64,000 bases of DNA from JACIWG01 sp049969935 (GTDB lineage Archaea; Thermoproteota; Nitrososphaeria; JACIWG01). A model generated the notes under the pieces. The model ran no database searches. It saw only the letters and a program-made list of their open reading frames with translations, and was not told the DNA's origin. Location: assembly GCA_049969935.1 (NCBI GenBank), contig JBMFNX010000004.1:23905-87904 (forward strand). Direction: 5' to 3'. The position numbers and the translations under genes were made by a program. This document shows positions 53,090-63,100 of this stretch, piece by piece. Position 1 is the stretch's first letter. Every line of letters begins with the position of its first letter.

Positions 53090-54388
53090 TTAGCCTTTTA
53101 CTGTTACCTCCTTCACTATTCCAGCTGCAATTGTCGTACCCATATCACGTATTGCGAATCTTCCAAGCTGTGGAATAACATTATATGGTTCGATACATAG
53201 TGGTCTTAATGGAGCTAGCCTTACTAGGGCGCTGTCACCAGTCTTTAGAGACTTTGGCTTTTCTTCAACAATTTGGCCGCTTCTTGGATCTATCCTTGCA
53301 ATAAGCTCCTTAAATGTTGTCGCAACCTGGGCTGTATGCGCATGAAGTACTGGCGTGTATCCTGCTGATATCGCTGATGGATGATATATTATTATAATTT
53401 GTGCAATAAATTCTTTTGCCACAGTCGGAGGATTATCAACTGGACCGATCACATAACCTCTCTTTATATCCTGTTTTGATACACCTCTAAGGTTGATTCC
53501 AATGTTGTCTCCAGGTATAGCCTTCTCTATTGGAGTATGATGCATTTCAATAGATTTTACTTCTGCTGTAAGGTTTACTGGCGCTATGATAACCTTGTCG
53601 CCGACCTTCACCATACCGGTTTCAACCCTTCCAACAGGCACAGTTCCCACACCAGTTATTGAGTAAACGTCCTGCACTGGGAGACGGAACGGCTTATCTA
53701 TAGGCTTTGGAGGCTCTGAAACCATGTCTAGTGCTTCAAGCAATGTTGGACCCTTATACCATGGCATGTTCGGAGACCTTGTTGTAAGATTGTCTCCAAC
53801 CCAACCTGATACTGGTATAAATGGAAGCTTTGTTACATCATATCCAACCATCTTTAGAAGCTTCTCAAATTCAGCTTTCACAGCCTTGTACCTTTCTTCA
53901 GAATATTTTACTGTTGGATCATCCATCTTGTTTATTAGCGGAATAACCTGAGTTACACCAAGTGTTCTCAGTAGGAAAGCGTGCTCTCTTGTCTGTCCTC
54001 CGAAGCCAAGACCCACTTCTGTTTCACCAGGCTTTGCTGAAAGGACTATTAATGCTACATCAGCTTGGCTTGCACCTGTAATCATGTTTTTAACGAAGTC
54101 TCTGTGGCCTGGAGCATCTATCAGCGTGTAATAGTATTTTTTTGTCTCGAACTTTTGGAACGCTAGGTCGATTGTTACACCACGTTCACGTTCATCCTTT
54201 AGCCTGTCAAGAACCCAGGCGTACTTGAATGTGTCACCTGCACCGAATTTTTCAGATTCTTTTGCATATTCTTCTATAACCCGTGGGTCGATTGCACCTA
54301 TTTCCACTAGGAAGTGGCCCATTGTAGTTGATTTTCCATGGTCAACATGTCCTGTTACTACTAGGTTTAGATGAGGTTTAGTGGACAT
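53090..54388 (-). CDS. tuf: Translation elongation factor EF-1 alpha
   Basis: 432 aa GTPase that delivers aminoacyl-tRNA to the ribosome. G1 GHVDHGKST, G2 RERGVTID, G3 DAPGHRDF, G4 NKMD and G5 PVSGW are present; SMPWYKGPTLLEALD-like and the C-terminal LKTGDSALVRLAPL belong to domains 2 and 3. It has its own TATA region (54419-54437) and AGGTG near the ATG, so it can be expressed independently of the upstream ribosomal genes. Confidence 0.98.
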   Translation of the reverse strand: MSTKPHLNLVVTGHVDHGKSTTMGHFLVEIGAIDPRVIEEYAKESEKFGAGDTFKYAWVLDRLKDERERGVTIDLAFQKFETKKYYYTLIDAPGHRDFVKNMITGASQADVALIVLSAKPGETEVGLGFGGQTREHAFLLRTLGVTQVIPLINKMDDPTVKYSEERYKAVKAEFEKLLKMVGYDVTKLPFIPVSGWVGDNLTTRSPNMPWYKGPTLLEALDMVSEPPKPIDKPFRLPVQDVYSITGVGTVPVGRVETGMVKVGDKVIIAPVNLTAEVKSIEMHHTPIEKAIPGDNIGINLRGVSKQDIKRGYVIGPVDNPPTVAKEFIAQIIIIYHPSAISAGYTPVLHAHTAQVATTFKELIARIDPRSGQIVEEKPKSLKTGDSALVRLAPLRPLCIEPYNVIPQLGRFAIRDMGTTIAAGIVKEVTVKG

Positions 54389-54418
54389 TTTCTACACCTT
54401 GCACCAATTTTGAACTTC

Positions 54419-54437
54419 AACCTTATTATATAAGGTT
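54419..54437 (-). promoter_or_regulatory. TATA-centred perfect inverted repeat of the EF-1 alpha promoter
   Basis: AACCTTA-TTATA-TAAGGTT: 7-bp arms around a 5-nt TATA core. Centre is 40 nt before ATG 54388, allowing a leader of about 15 nt with AGGTG as ribosome site. One of several such TATA-centred palindromes in this window. Confidence 0.5.
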
Positions 54438-54453
54438 TAAGGTTTTTAAATTT

Positions 54454-55062
54454 TTATCTTGAAGCAAGGGCAATACGTTCCTGCTCGTTCTTCTTCTTTA
54501 TCGCGTAACTGTTCTGGTCATTGTTTGCAGCAAGTATCAGCTCTTCAGCTAAAGCCTCTTCAACCGAAATCATTCTATTGAATGTTGCTTCCCTTACACC
54601 CTCTGAAATGAATCTTAATGCTAGATCCAGACGCCTTTGAGGTGATATGTCTACTGCAACATGGTATACTACACCACCATACATTATTCTCGTAGTATCC
54701 TCGTTTGGTGCTGCATTCTCTACCGCCTTAACAAGCACTTGTATAGGGTTCATGCCAGTCCTCAAATTTATTATTTCAAATGCTGACCTAACAATCTTTA
54801 GAGCATGATATTTTTTCCCACCCATTCTACCAGTATTTTTTGCATACTTTTTACCGAAATGCATTAAATCGTTTGCTAAACGTTCAACAATATTCACTTT
54901 AGACTTTGCAAACTTTTGATGCTCATGCCTTCCAAAAGAATGTGGTAAAAGCACAGGCTTAAGGTCTATAACACTCTTTAAACCAATATCTTCTACCTTA
55001 ACATCTTTAAAACTCCATTTCCCAAAAAGTAGAAGATGCTGATATTCAGACTTAGAAGACAT
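54454..55062 (-). CDS. rps7: Ribosomal protein uS7
   Basis: About 202 aa from ATG 55062; TTG 55071 is in frame but only 2 nt from the ribosome site AGGAGGT at 55074-55080, whereas the ATG has 11 nt. Blocks LPHSFGRHEHQKFAKSKVNI, RMGGKKYHALKIVRSAFEII and TTRIMYGGVVYHVAVDISPQ are uS7. The ribosome site lies in the end of the uS12 gene, so the two are coupled. Confidence 0.97.
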   Translation of the reverse strand: MSSKSEYQHLLLFGKWSFKDVKVEDIGLKSVIDLKPVLLPHSFGRHEHQKFAKSKVNIVERLANDLMHFGKKYAKNTGRMGGKKYHALKIVRSAFEIINLRTGMNPIQVLVKAVENAAPNEDTTRIMYGGVVYHVAVDISPQRRLDLALRFISEGVREATFNRMISVEEALAEELILAANNDQNSYAIKKKNEQERIALASR

Positions 55063-55071
55063 TTTATCCAA

Positions 55072-55512
55072 CTACCTCCTAGGCTTCTCCTTACGACCAA
55101 GGACAAGCATCTGAAGAGATATACCGTTCACCTTAAAAACCTTATACCTTACACCCGGAATATCGCCCATCGAACGACCTAAAGTGCCACCAATACCTTC
55201 AACATGAACTTCATCATGTTCGTCCACATAATTTAGGGCACCGTCTCCGGGCAGAAAAGCTGTAATCTGCTTATTATTTTTAATCAGCTGCACACGAACA
55301 CACTTGCGTATGGCTGAGTTAGGCTGCTTTGATTCTACACCAACCTTTTCCAATACAATACCTCTTGCCTGCGGTGCACCTTCGAGTGGGTCAAATCTTT
55401 CTTTTATTCTTAGCGCCCTTTTAATATACCTTTTACTAGACCATCTAAACTTTTTCCTCTTTTCTATCAGTTTTCTTGCTGCAAATTCGCCTACAGGTGA
55501 TTTTTTACCCAT
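55072..55512 (-). CDS. rps12: Ribosomal protein uS12
   Basis: 146 aa. KFRWSSKRYIKRALR, PNSAIRKCVRVQLIKNNK, the conserved PGDGALNYVDEHDEV and GRSMGDIPGVRYKVFKV are universal uS12 features. Its promoter holds a 16-bp palindrome (separate entry), so this is the head of a second transcription unit within the block. Confidence 0.98.
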   Translation of the reverse strand: MGKKSPVGEFAARKLIEKRKKFRWSSKRYIKRALRIKERFDPLEGAPQARGIVLEKVGVESKQPNSAIRKCVRVQLIKNNKQITAFLPGDGALNYVDEHDEVHVEGIGGTLGRSMGDIPGVRYKVFKVNGISLQMLVLGRKEKPRR

Positions 55513-55537
55513 GCTATCAGCAAAAGGCGGAACTATT

Positions 55538-55553
55538 ACAGTTATATAACTGT
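55538..55553 (-). promoter_or_regulatory. Perfect 16-bp palindrome containing the uS12 TATA box
   Basis: ACAGTTATATAACTGT reads the same on both strands, with TTATATAA at its centre. It is 26-41 nt before ATG 55512, exactly the TATA position, so transcripts would have a leader of about 7 nt or none. Confidence 0.55.
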
Positions 55554-55560
55554 TTCTTTC

Positions 55561-56019
55561 CTATGTTTGGGCAACTATTCTTACGTCAGCTATATCAAAG
55601 TATCTTCTAACTAGAAGCCTTGCTTTTTCAGCATGCTTTCCACCCAAACCTACGACCGCGCCTTGGAATCTTGGACTGGCTAATACTACTATTGCTATCC
55701 TGCTACCGTCAGCCCGTTCGCTTAAACGTACTTCACTAATATACTTTGGATTAAGTACATTTTTTATCAGTTGAACTGGATCTTCAGAGTATGCTACAAT
55801 TTCGACAGGTTTCTTTATAATATTTTCCAGCGCTCTCACACATGAGCCTTTGCGTCCTATTGCGAGACCTACTTCGTTTTGGTTAACTAGGAAGATTACA
55901 CGGTTCATTTTATTGTCTATTACACAGTCTCTTGCAGTAACACCACTTATTCTTTGAAAAAGTGAAAGGAGTTCAAGCTCCTGTGTTGACCATGTTATCT
56001 TGTCAGGCATGTCGATCAA
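55561..56019 (-). CDS. nusA: Archaeal NusA-like KH-domain protein
   Basis: 152 aa with two KH domains: NEVGLAIGRKGSCVRALENI and LASPRFQGAVVGLGGKHAEKA. Sits between eL30 and uS12 as in most archaea, and overlaps the eL30 stop by 4 nt. Archaeal NusA is short, lacking the bacterial S1 part; it binds RNA and probably acts in termination or rRNA transcription. Confidence 0.93.
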   Translation of the reverse strand: MIDMPDKITWSTQELELLSLFQRISGVTARDCVIDNKMNRVIFLVNQNEVGLAIGRKGSCVRALENIIKKPVEIVAYSEDPVQLIKNVLNPKYISEVRLSERADGSRIAIVVLASPRFQGAVVGLGGKHAEKARLLVRRYFDIADVRIVAQT

Positions 56020-56336
56020 CTTTTAGCTTCGGGCAAAATTTCCTTTAAATCGTAGCCTCCAGTAGATTTTATTGAGAGTACTGAAACCCTAAAATTTTTT
56101 CCCAAAGCCCTTCCAAGCTCGATTGAACTGCCATCGTATTCGATTACTGGAATAGAGTTCTTTTTACAGTCCCTGTAAAGCTTCTGTCTAATATTTGGTT
56201 TAATGGATTTTGATACTATTACAGCCTTTGAGCCCCTAAGCTCCTCTAGAACCTCGTTTGTACCATATACTATTTTACCCTTTTTAATAACTTGAGTTAG
56301 GAAACCTTCAATCTGACTTTTGTTCAACATTCTCAC
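56016..56336 (-). CDS. rpl30e: Ribosomal protein eL30
   Basis: 106 aa; GTG, ATG or TTG within 9 nt are possible starts, with AGGGTGAG just before. KKGKIVYGTNEVLEELRGSKAVIVSKSIKP and SIPVIEYDGSSIELGRALGK are the eL30/L7Ae-like core. Starts 29 nt inside the rpoA end. Confidence 0.92.
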   Translation of the reverse strand: MRMLNKSQIEGFLTQVIKKGKIVYGTNEVLEELRGSKAVIVSKSIKPNIRQKLYRDCKKNSIPVIEYDGSSIELGRALGKNFRVSVLSIKSTGGYDLKEILPEAKS

Positions 56337-59300
56337 CCTGTGTTATGAATAGGTCGACCATTCCAGTACCAACTGGAATGGGGAGGCCTACTATAACACT
56401 TTCGGTTACACCTTTCAACTGTTCTATTTCACCTTTAACAGCCGCTTCAGCCAATGTTGGAACAGTTATTTCGAAGGCGGCTCTTGCTAGAACACTTGCC
56501 TTGCCTCCTACAACACCATGGCGTCCAACCTGCTTTAATGTGCCGGTTACAGTCATAAGGTCTGCCACCAAATATATGTGCCTAATGTCCACTTCTAGAC
56601 CCTGCTCCTCCATAGTTTTACTTATTTCCCTTACCAGGGCAGCCCTTGCAGCCTCGATTCCAAGTGTAGTCCATATTTCGTATATGTCGTTTGTTATTGT
56701 TCTTGTGGGGTCAACGCCTTCAATCTTCAAAACTTTTGCAAGGTTTGAACCCTTAGTCTGTATAACCCATTCAGAACCCTCTTTAACTACCGTTGCTTCA
56801 GTTATGCCTGGAATACCCTTTAATCTGCTGTTCAAGATCTTGTTCCTTATCCTTTGGAGAGAAAGGGGGTCTGCTCCTTCAACCATTAATATAATTGTGT
56901 CTTCGTTTACAATTTCAGGCTTCCTTTTACCGGTCTCAATCTGTGAGGCAACATATTCTGCTGTCACAACAAGCTCTTCCATAGCCTCCTTATCTAGAAC
57001 AAATGTTATCTGCCCACTTGGGTCGATTTCACTACTCTTTACCACATCACCTATTTTCGAGAACCTTATTTCAGCAGCTATTTTTCGGGCAAAGTCCAAG
57101 TCTTCAGCAAACTCTGGTAGGAGGTAAATGTCCATTGTAGGCGTTGAAGGCTGTCTTCTCGCGTCAACGAGCTCAATAAGCCTTGGAAGACCCAAAGTTA
57201 TGTCTCTTTCCTTTACACCTGCAAAGTGGAAGGTTCTTAAAGTCATCTGGGTACTTGGTTCACCAATAGACTGGGCTGCAACGACACCTACAGCTTCACC
57301 TGGCTCTATCAGTGCCTGTTCAAAAAGTTCAACCGTCCTTTTGAGCACATTTTCAACATTTTCTCTAGGAAGTTTGGACTTAGATAGTGCTTCCCTCAAC
57401 TCCTGTATAAGTTTCGGATTAAGGCGGTGAACATATTCTGAAAGAAGCTTTTCTAGCTCCTCTGCTTCAATAGGAGCGCCTTTTGCTATAAGCTGTTCTG
57501 CTTCAATAAGCCTACGTACGTTGACAGCCTTACCATGGTCACTTTTAGATGGGTCAACACCATCTTCACCGTAGAGGAACTGTATTATTGCACCTTCAGG
57601 GTCTCTGACAGTCCTATCGTATTCAACCCTGAGATGCTCCATAGCATTAACAAGACGCCTCTGCATATAACCGCTCTGCTGTGTCCTAACAGCGGTGTCG
57701 ACAAGACCTTCTCTTCCACCCATTGCATGGAAGAAGAATTCAAGTGGGTTTAGGCCGTCTCTGTAGTTTGATTTAATAAAGCCTTTAGCGTCAGGGTTAG
57801 GATCGTTTGGTTTAAAGTGGCATAAGGTTCTATTCTCGAAACCCCTAGTTATACGCTTTCCACGAATAGACTGCTGACCTAATGCTGCTGCCATGTGGCC
57901 GATGTTCAAAGGCGAGCCTCTGGCGCCAGTCCTAGCCATTACCACAGCACTATTATCGTCGCTCAAGTATTTTTCAGCAACCTTTCCAGCATTATCACGT
58001 GCTTTAGAAAGTTCGTTAACAATATACAGTTCAAGAGCCTCTTCTGGAGAAAGGCCTCTCATCAGAGGCAAGGTTCCTTCCTCATACTGTCTTTGAAGAT
58101 CCTTTATACGCTCGTATGCTTCAGCTATAGCTTGATTGACAGCCTTTCTAGCGCTAGGTGGAAGCCAGAAGTCATCATAGCCTATAGTGAAACCCTTTGA
58201 TGTAAGATATGCTTTAATCACCCTTAGTATGGAGTTCAAAAAGTTTCTTGCAGCATCACTACCATATTCTTTTACAATCCTATGAAGTATACTGTCAGGT
58301 TTTTCAGCTCCTATAGAGGACTTGTCTATTACTCCAGAAACAAGTATTCCATCCTTTATTACAACATGTTTACCATGCCAGCTAGCCCTAAGAGTATAGT
58401 TGAAGCCCTTGGGCAGGAAGAGTGAGAAAAGCTGTCTACCATGATAAAGTTCCCTAGGCTCCTTTACAGCAGGTTCAGGCATTGGGCCAAAGTATCCTCC
58501 AATGTTAGCGAGATTAAAGAACTCTTCCTTTGTCAGGTAGGTGTCATCTTTTGTGAGAAGATATGCTCCAGTGAGAAAGTCTCTTATGGCTCCAATTATC
58601 GGGCCACCGTATCTTGGTGAAAGAATCTGGTCCTGCACTCTCATAAGGAGTTCAGCTTCACATCTAGCTTCTTCACCTTGTGGAACGTGAAGGTTCATTT
58701 CATCTCCGTCGAAGTCAGCGTTGTATGGTGTACATACTGCAGGATGTAGGCGGAATGTTCGACCAGGTAAAACTTTAGCATGATGAGCCATAATCGACAT
58801 CCTATGAAGTGAAGGCTGCCTATTGAATAGTACAATGTCGCCGTCAACAAGATGCCTTTCCACAATATATCCTGGAGCAAGTGCCGCGGCTACAGCCTTC
58901 CTATCCTGAACATAATCTAGTCTTATTTTCACACCATCTGGTCTAATAATGTAGTTTGCTCCAGGATAGTTTTCTCCATTAATAACAAGCTGCCTAAGCC
59001 TTTCAATATTCCATACAGTAACCTTCTCGGGAATAGTAAGCTTTTTCGCCACCTCAATTGGGATACCTACTTCGTTTATGTCAAGGTTCGGGTCAGGAGA
59101 TATTACAGTCCTACTTGAAAAGTCAACACGTTTTCCTGAAAGATTGCCTCTAAACCTACCTTCCTTACCCTTAAGCCTCTGGCTTAAGGTTCTTAGTGGA
59201 CGACCTGAACGGTGGTGGGCTTGAGGAATACCACTTACCTCATTATCGAAGTATGTTGTCACATGATATTGTACTAGGTCCACGAGGTCCTGGACTATAA

Positions 59301-60090
59301 GTGGCGGTGAACCAGACTCCTTACTTTCTTTAACCCTCTGGTTTGTTCTAAGAATGTCTACAAGCTTATGTGTTAAGTCGTCTTCAGAACGTATTCCTGT
59401 TTCAAGTATTATTGATGGTCTTACTGTGACAGGAGGTACAGGTAGAACCTGTAGTACAAACCATTCTGGCCTAATCTTTTCAAGGTCGTAGCCTAATAGT
59501 ATTAGGTTCTTGTCGTTTATGTCTTCAAGCCAGGCTCTTATCGAGCTTGCTAGAAGACGTGATGGACCCTCCTCCCTGATTTCATAGAATGTTGTAGGCT
59601 TAACAAGCTGTATCTCGTATTTTACATTTCCACAGTGTGGACACTGTCTAACCTTTTTAGCTTTAGACTTAATTTCTCTAGCAATATTTTCGTACACTTC
59701 AGGTGTAATATATTTTCTTTCCTCCAGAATCTTCTTGAACTTGCTTATTTCATCATCATTTAATATAAGCTTGTGACAGACTCTACATGTACACTGTAGT
59801 ATGGTGTATATGTCGTCTACGAATGCAACATGTATTATTGGTTCAGCCAACTCAATGTGCCCAAAGTGTCCAGGACACTTTGCTGAAGTGTTACCACATG
59901 TTGCACACTTTTGACCAGGCTCTAATGTTCCAAGTCTTGGATCCATCAGCCCGCCTGGAACCGGTAAACCGTCTCTGTCATATGTTTCTGGAGCAGTAAT
60001 TTCTACAACACTATATGCCCTAATAAGTTGTGGTGAGAAGACTGAAAACTTTATTCCACCAATATTCTTTTGAATTTCTTGAACAGACAA
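56308..60090 (-). CDS. rpoA: DNA-directed RNA polymerase subunit A (A' and A'' fused)
   Basis: 1260 aa. The clamp zinc site CATCGNTSAKCPGHFGHIEL and second CRVCHK set are near the N-terminus; the catalytic loop is NADFDGDEMNLHVP. A'-like sequence runs to about residue 860, then the A''-type trigger-loop region VGVVAAQSIGEPSTQMTLRTFHFAG and GRHGVVGGKASVLARAAFEITV follow without a break. In most archaea these are two genes; here they are one. TTG start behind a full GGAGGTGA site that overlaps the rpoB stop. Confidence 0.97.
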   Translation of the reverse strand: MSVQEIQKNIGGIKFSVFSPQLIRAYSVVEITAPETYDRDGLPVPGGLMDPRLGTLEPGQKCATCGNTSAKCPGHFGHIELAEPIIHVAFVDDIYTILQCTCRVCHKLILNDDEISKFKKILEERKYITPEVYENIAREIKSKAKKVRQCPHCGNVKYEIQLVKPTTFYEIREEGPSRLLASSIRAWLEDINDKNLILLGYDLEKIRPEWFVLQVLPVPPVTVRPSIILETGIRSEDDLTHKLVDILRTNQRVKESKESGSPPLIVQDLVDLVQYHVTTYFDNEVSGIPQAHHRSGRPLRTLSQRLKGKEGRFRGNLSGKRVDFSSRTVISPDPNLDINEVGIPIEVAKKLTIPEKVTVWNIERLRQLVINGENYPGANYIIRPDGVKIRLDYVQDRKAVAAALAPGYIVERHLVDGDIVLFNRQPSLHRMSIMAHHAKVLPGRTFRLHPAVCTPYNADFDGDEMNLHVPQGEEARCEAELLMRVQDQILSPRYGGPIIGAIRDFLTGAYLLTKDDTYLTKEEFFNLANIGGYFGPMPEPAVKEPRELYHGRQLFSLFLPKGFNYTLRASWHGKHVVIKDGILVSGVIDKSSIGAEKPDSILHRIVKEYGSDAARNFLNSILRVIKAYLTSKGFTIGYDDFWLPPSARKAVNQAIAEAYERIKDLQRQYEEGTLPLMRGLSPEEALELYIVNELSKARDNAGKVAEKYLSDDNSAVVMARTGARGSPLNIGHMAAALGQQSIRGKRITRGFENRTLCHFKPNDPNPDAKGFIKSNYRDGLNPLEFFFHAMGGREGLVDTAVRTQQSGYMQRRLVNAMEHLRVEYDRTVRDPEGAIIQFLYGEDGVDPSKSDHGKAVNVRRLIEAEQLIAKGAPIEAEELEKLLSEYVHRLNPKLIQELREALSKSKLPRENVENVLKRTVELFEQALIEPGEAVGVVAAQSIGEPSTQMTLRTFHFAGVKERDITLGLPRLIELVDARRQPSTPTMDIYLLPEFAEDLDFARKIAAEIRFSKIGDVVKSSEIDPSGQITFVLDKEAMEELVVTAEYVASQIETGKRKPEIVNEDTIILMVEGADPLSLQRIRNKILNSRLKGIPGITEATVVKEGSEWVIQTKGSNLAKVLKIEGVDPTRTITNDIYEIWTTLGIEAARAALVREISKTMEEQGLEVDIRHIYLVADLMTVTGTLKQVGRHGVVGGKASVLARAAFEITVPTLAEAAVKGEIEQLKGVTESVIVGLPIPVGTGMVDLFITQGENVEQKSD

Positions 60091-60096
60091 CCTTTT

Positions 60097-60104
60097 TCAC
60101 CTCC
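60097..60104 (-). promoter_or_regulatory. Ribosome-binding site of rpoA overlapping the rpoB stop codon
   Basis: The minus strand reads GGAGGTGA from 60104 to 60097, an eight-base anti-16S match, 6 nt before TTG 60090. The G at 60104 is the last base of the rpoB stop TAG. Coupling of the two large subunits is expected. Confidence 0.65.
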
Positions 60105-63100
60105 TAAATCTTATCCTTTAAGATTAGACGGGGCAAAATGTTGAGGCTCATCATTTCTTGTACGAGAAGCTTGAAGGCATATGCCATCGAGACTGTAGCA
60201 ATTCTAGCATTGGGTCCGCAGACTCTGCAAGTATACTTTCTGGTTCTAGCGTCAAAGTATGCGATTAGGCCACAGTTTTCGCAAACGTAAACGTCAGTCT
60301 TATCGGATTCGTCCAATAGCCTATCCTTCAAAACCATTGAAGTGCCGTAGGCAATTAGGCAGTCACGTTCCATTTCACCAAACCTTAGGCCACCGCCTCT
60401 TGAGCGGCCTTCAGTTGGCTGTTTGGTTAACATTTGAACTTGGCCTCTGGCCCTCGCATGTATCTTATCAGCTACCATGTGATGCAGTTTCTGATAGTAT
60501 ACTATGCCTATGAATATTTCGGCAACATATCTTTCACCTGTTTTGCCATCGTACATTACTTCCTTGCCTGTCTTAACGAAACCAAGTTCCTCAAGCTGTC
60601 TTTCAAGAGATTCAACAGTTTCTCCACAGAATGTTGTTCCATCAACAGGTTTACCTCTTAATGCGCCAACCTTTCCAGCTATAGATTCAATAAACTGTCC
60701 CACGGTCATTCTAGATGGGAAAGCGTGCGGGTTTATTATTAGGTCTGGAATTATACCGTCTTCGGTGTAGGGCATGTCTTCTGGGTTCGCTAAAAGGCCT
60801 ACAACACCCTTTTGACCATGTCTTGAAGCAAACTTGTCACCAAGTTCGGGGATACGGAGGTCTCTAACCTTAACCTTATACATTTTACCCCCTTCCACGT
60901 TAACGGACATTATAACAGAGTCTATTACACCAGTTTCTGATGGACGTACTGCAACAGAAGTGTCACGCATGTATGGGCCTCCTGCTTCAATCTCACGATA
61001 TTCTTCAGTGAACCTTGGTGGACTCAATTTTCCAATGAGCACGTCACCGCCTGAAACGTTTGCTTCTGGAAAGATTACACCATCGGCTTCAAGAAGCCTA
61101 TAGAACTTGTCACCCCTATAGCCTTTCACGTTAGAGTCCGGGTTCGGTATTTCAAATTTGTCCTTCATACCGCCAAGATAGAGTTGTGCTTCAGCCTCAT
61201 ATAGTCTGAAGAAGAAGGTTCTTCCAAAACCTCTTTCAACAGAAGCCTTATTCAATACTATAGCATCCTCAATATTGTAGCAGTCATAGGATAATACTGC
61301 TACAACAGCATTCTGGCCTATAGGCCTCTTGTCAAGGTTAAGCATTTCAAAAGAGCCTGTTGTAACCATGGGAGTTTGAGGATATACTAGAAGATGAGAT
61401 CTTACATTCATCAGATGCTTGTAAACTGGTGTTGGGAAGCCTAGAGCCTGTTTCGCCATAGCGCTTTCGTAAGTGTTTCTAGGTGACTGATTGTGTTCAG
61501 CGTATGGTATTATTGAGGCTACAGCGCCAAGCATTCCCGTCATAGAAAGTTCTAGGTGAGTGTGTTCTGGCGTGAGCTCGTCCAAGCTTGTTGCAATATA
61601 GCAGTTTTCTTCCTCGTTAGCGTCAACAAGTTCAAGTTCACCTCTCTTTAGAAGCTCTCTCCATGACATTTTACCCTTTAGAACGAGCTCAAGGTCCTCT
61701 CTCTTAAGCTGTGGCACACCATTCTTTACTATAATAAGAGGTCTTAGAACTCTTCCAGAGTATGTGTTAATGTATATTCTTGTTTCAGCATTGGGGTTCG
61801 GTGGAACCTTCAGGTAAATGCTCACATCACTTGGTATGAGACCACTTCTTCTCATGCTTCTAAACTCTTTGCAGAAGCCTTCTGGGTCCAAAACGTATCC
61901 GACTACACCACCGTCCAAGAAGACTCGGGCACCATTCATTTTAGCTTCTATTGAAGCATCCTTGTAGGGTATTAGGCCAATTTGTGTAATAACGTTCATT
62001 ATTTCTTTAGGGTCTGCTGCAACAGAAATTATTGCTGAAAGAGCAAGGTTCTTGACTAGGCCACAGTTTGAGCCTTCAGGAGTCTCGCAGGGGCATACTC
62101 TTCCAAAATGTGTTGGATGAAGGTCTCTTGCTTCAAAGTTCGGCTGGCTTCTTGAAAGAGGAGACTGGATTCTTCTAAGGTGGCTTATGGTTGAAAGGTA
62201 GTTGGTTCTATCAAGAAGCTGTGTTATCCCAACTTTACCTCTTCCCCAGTTTCCTGTTGCGATAGCGTTTCTAAGCTTATCGGTTATAATTCCAGGCCTT
62301 ATGGCCACATTAACTACTCCCATACCACGCTTTTGGCCAGAATGTTCAAGCTGATACTTCATGTCCTTAACAAGGTTTCTGAAGCATGTCCTAAAAAGGT
62401 CTGCTAGAAGCTGTCCAGCCAATCTTATAACCTTGTTACCATAATGATCTTTATCGTCAGCTGGAATCCATCCAAGCTTATATTCTATAAGCTTACATAC
62501 AGCCTCTCCAATAAAGAGGGCCTTACTTATCCTGTCCTCAGGATTCTTTCCAAGATGGGGCAGCAGGCCCCAGTCTAAAACATTTTCTGCACGCTTAACA
62601 CGATATTCTTCTTGAAGGCCGTGTGCAACCCTATTACCAATATAAACTAGTGCATCGTTTACAGTCACAACCTCACCACATTTGTCAAATGTTGGTCCAA
62701 GAAGATCCTGTACTTCAGGCTTAAGCGATACTGCTTCAACAATTTCTCTATCAGATTCTAGACCTAAGGCCCTCATTAGGACGACAACAGGTATGTCCGT
62801 TGGAAGGTTAGAGAAGCGAGCGTATATTACACCATCCTGGTGCATTGAAATTTCAAGCTTAGACCTGTAGCCTACTACTGAAGAGTATACGGTTACAGTG
62901 TAGAATGTTGCACCACCCTGCTTCTTGACGTCGACAAGCATCTTGTTTGGTGCAAGGTCTTCAAGTCCAACAATAACACGCTCTGAACCATTTATTATAA
63001 AGTAACCTCCAGGGTCAAGATAATCTTCCCCTTCTTCAATCAGTTCGTCAATGGACTTTTTGGAAAGATAGCATATGTCAGACTTGACCATTACAGGCAG

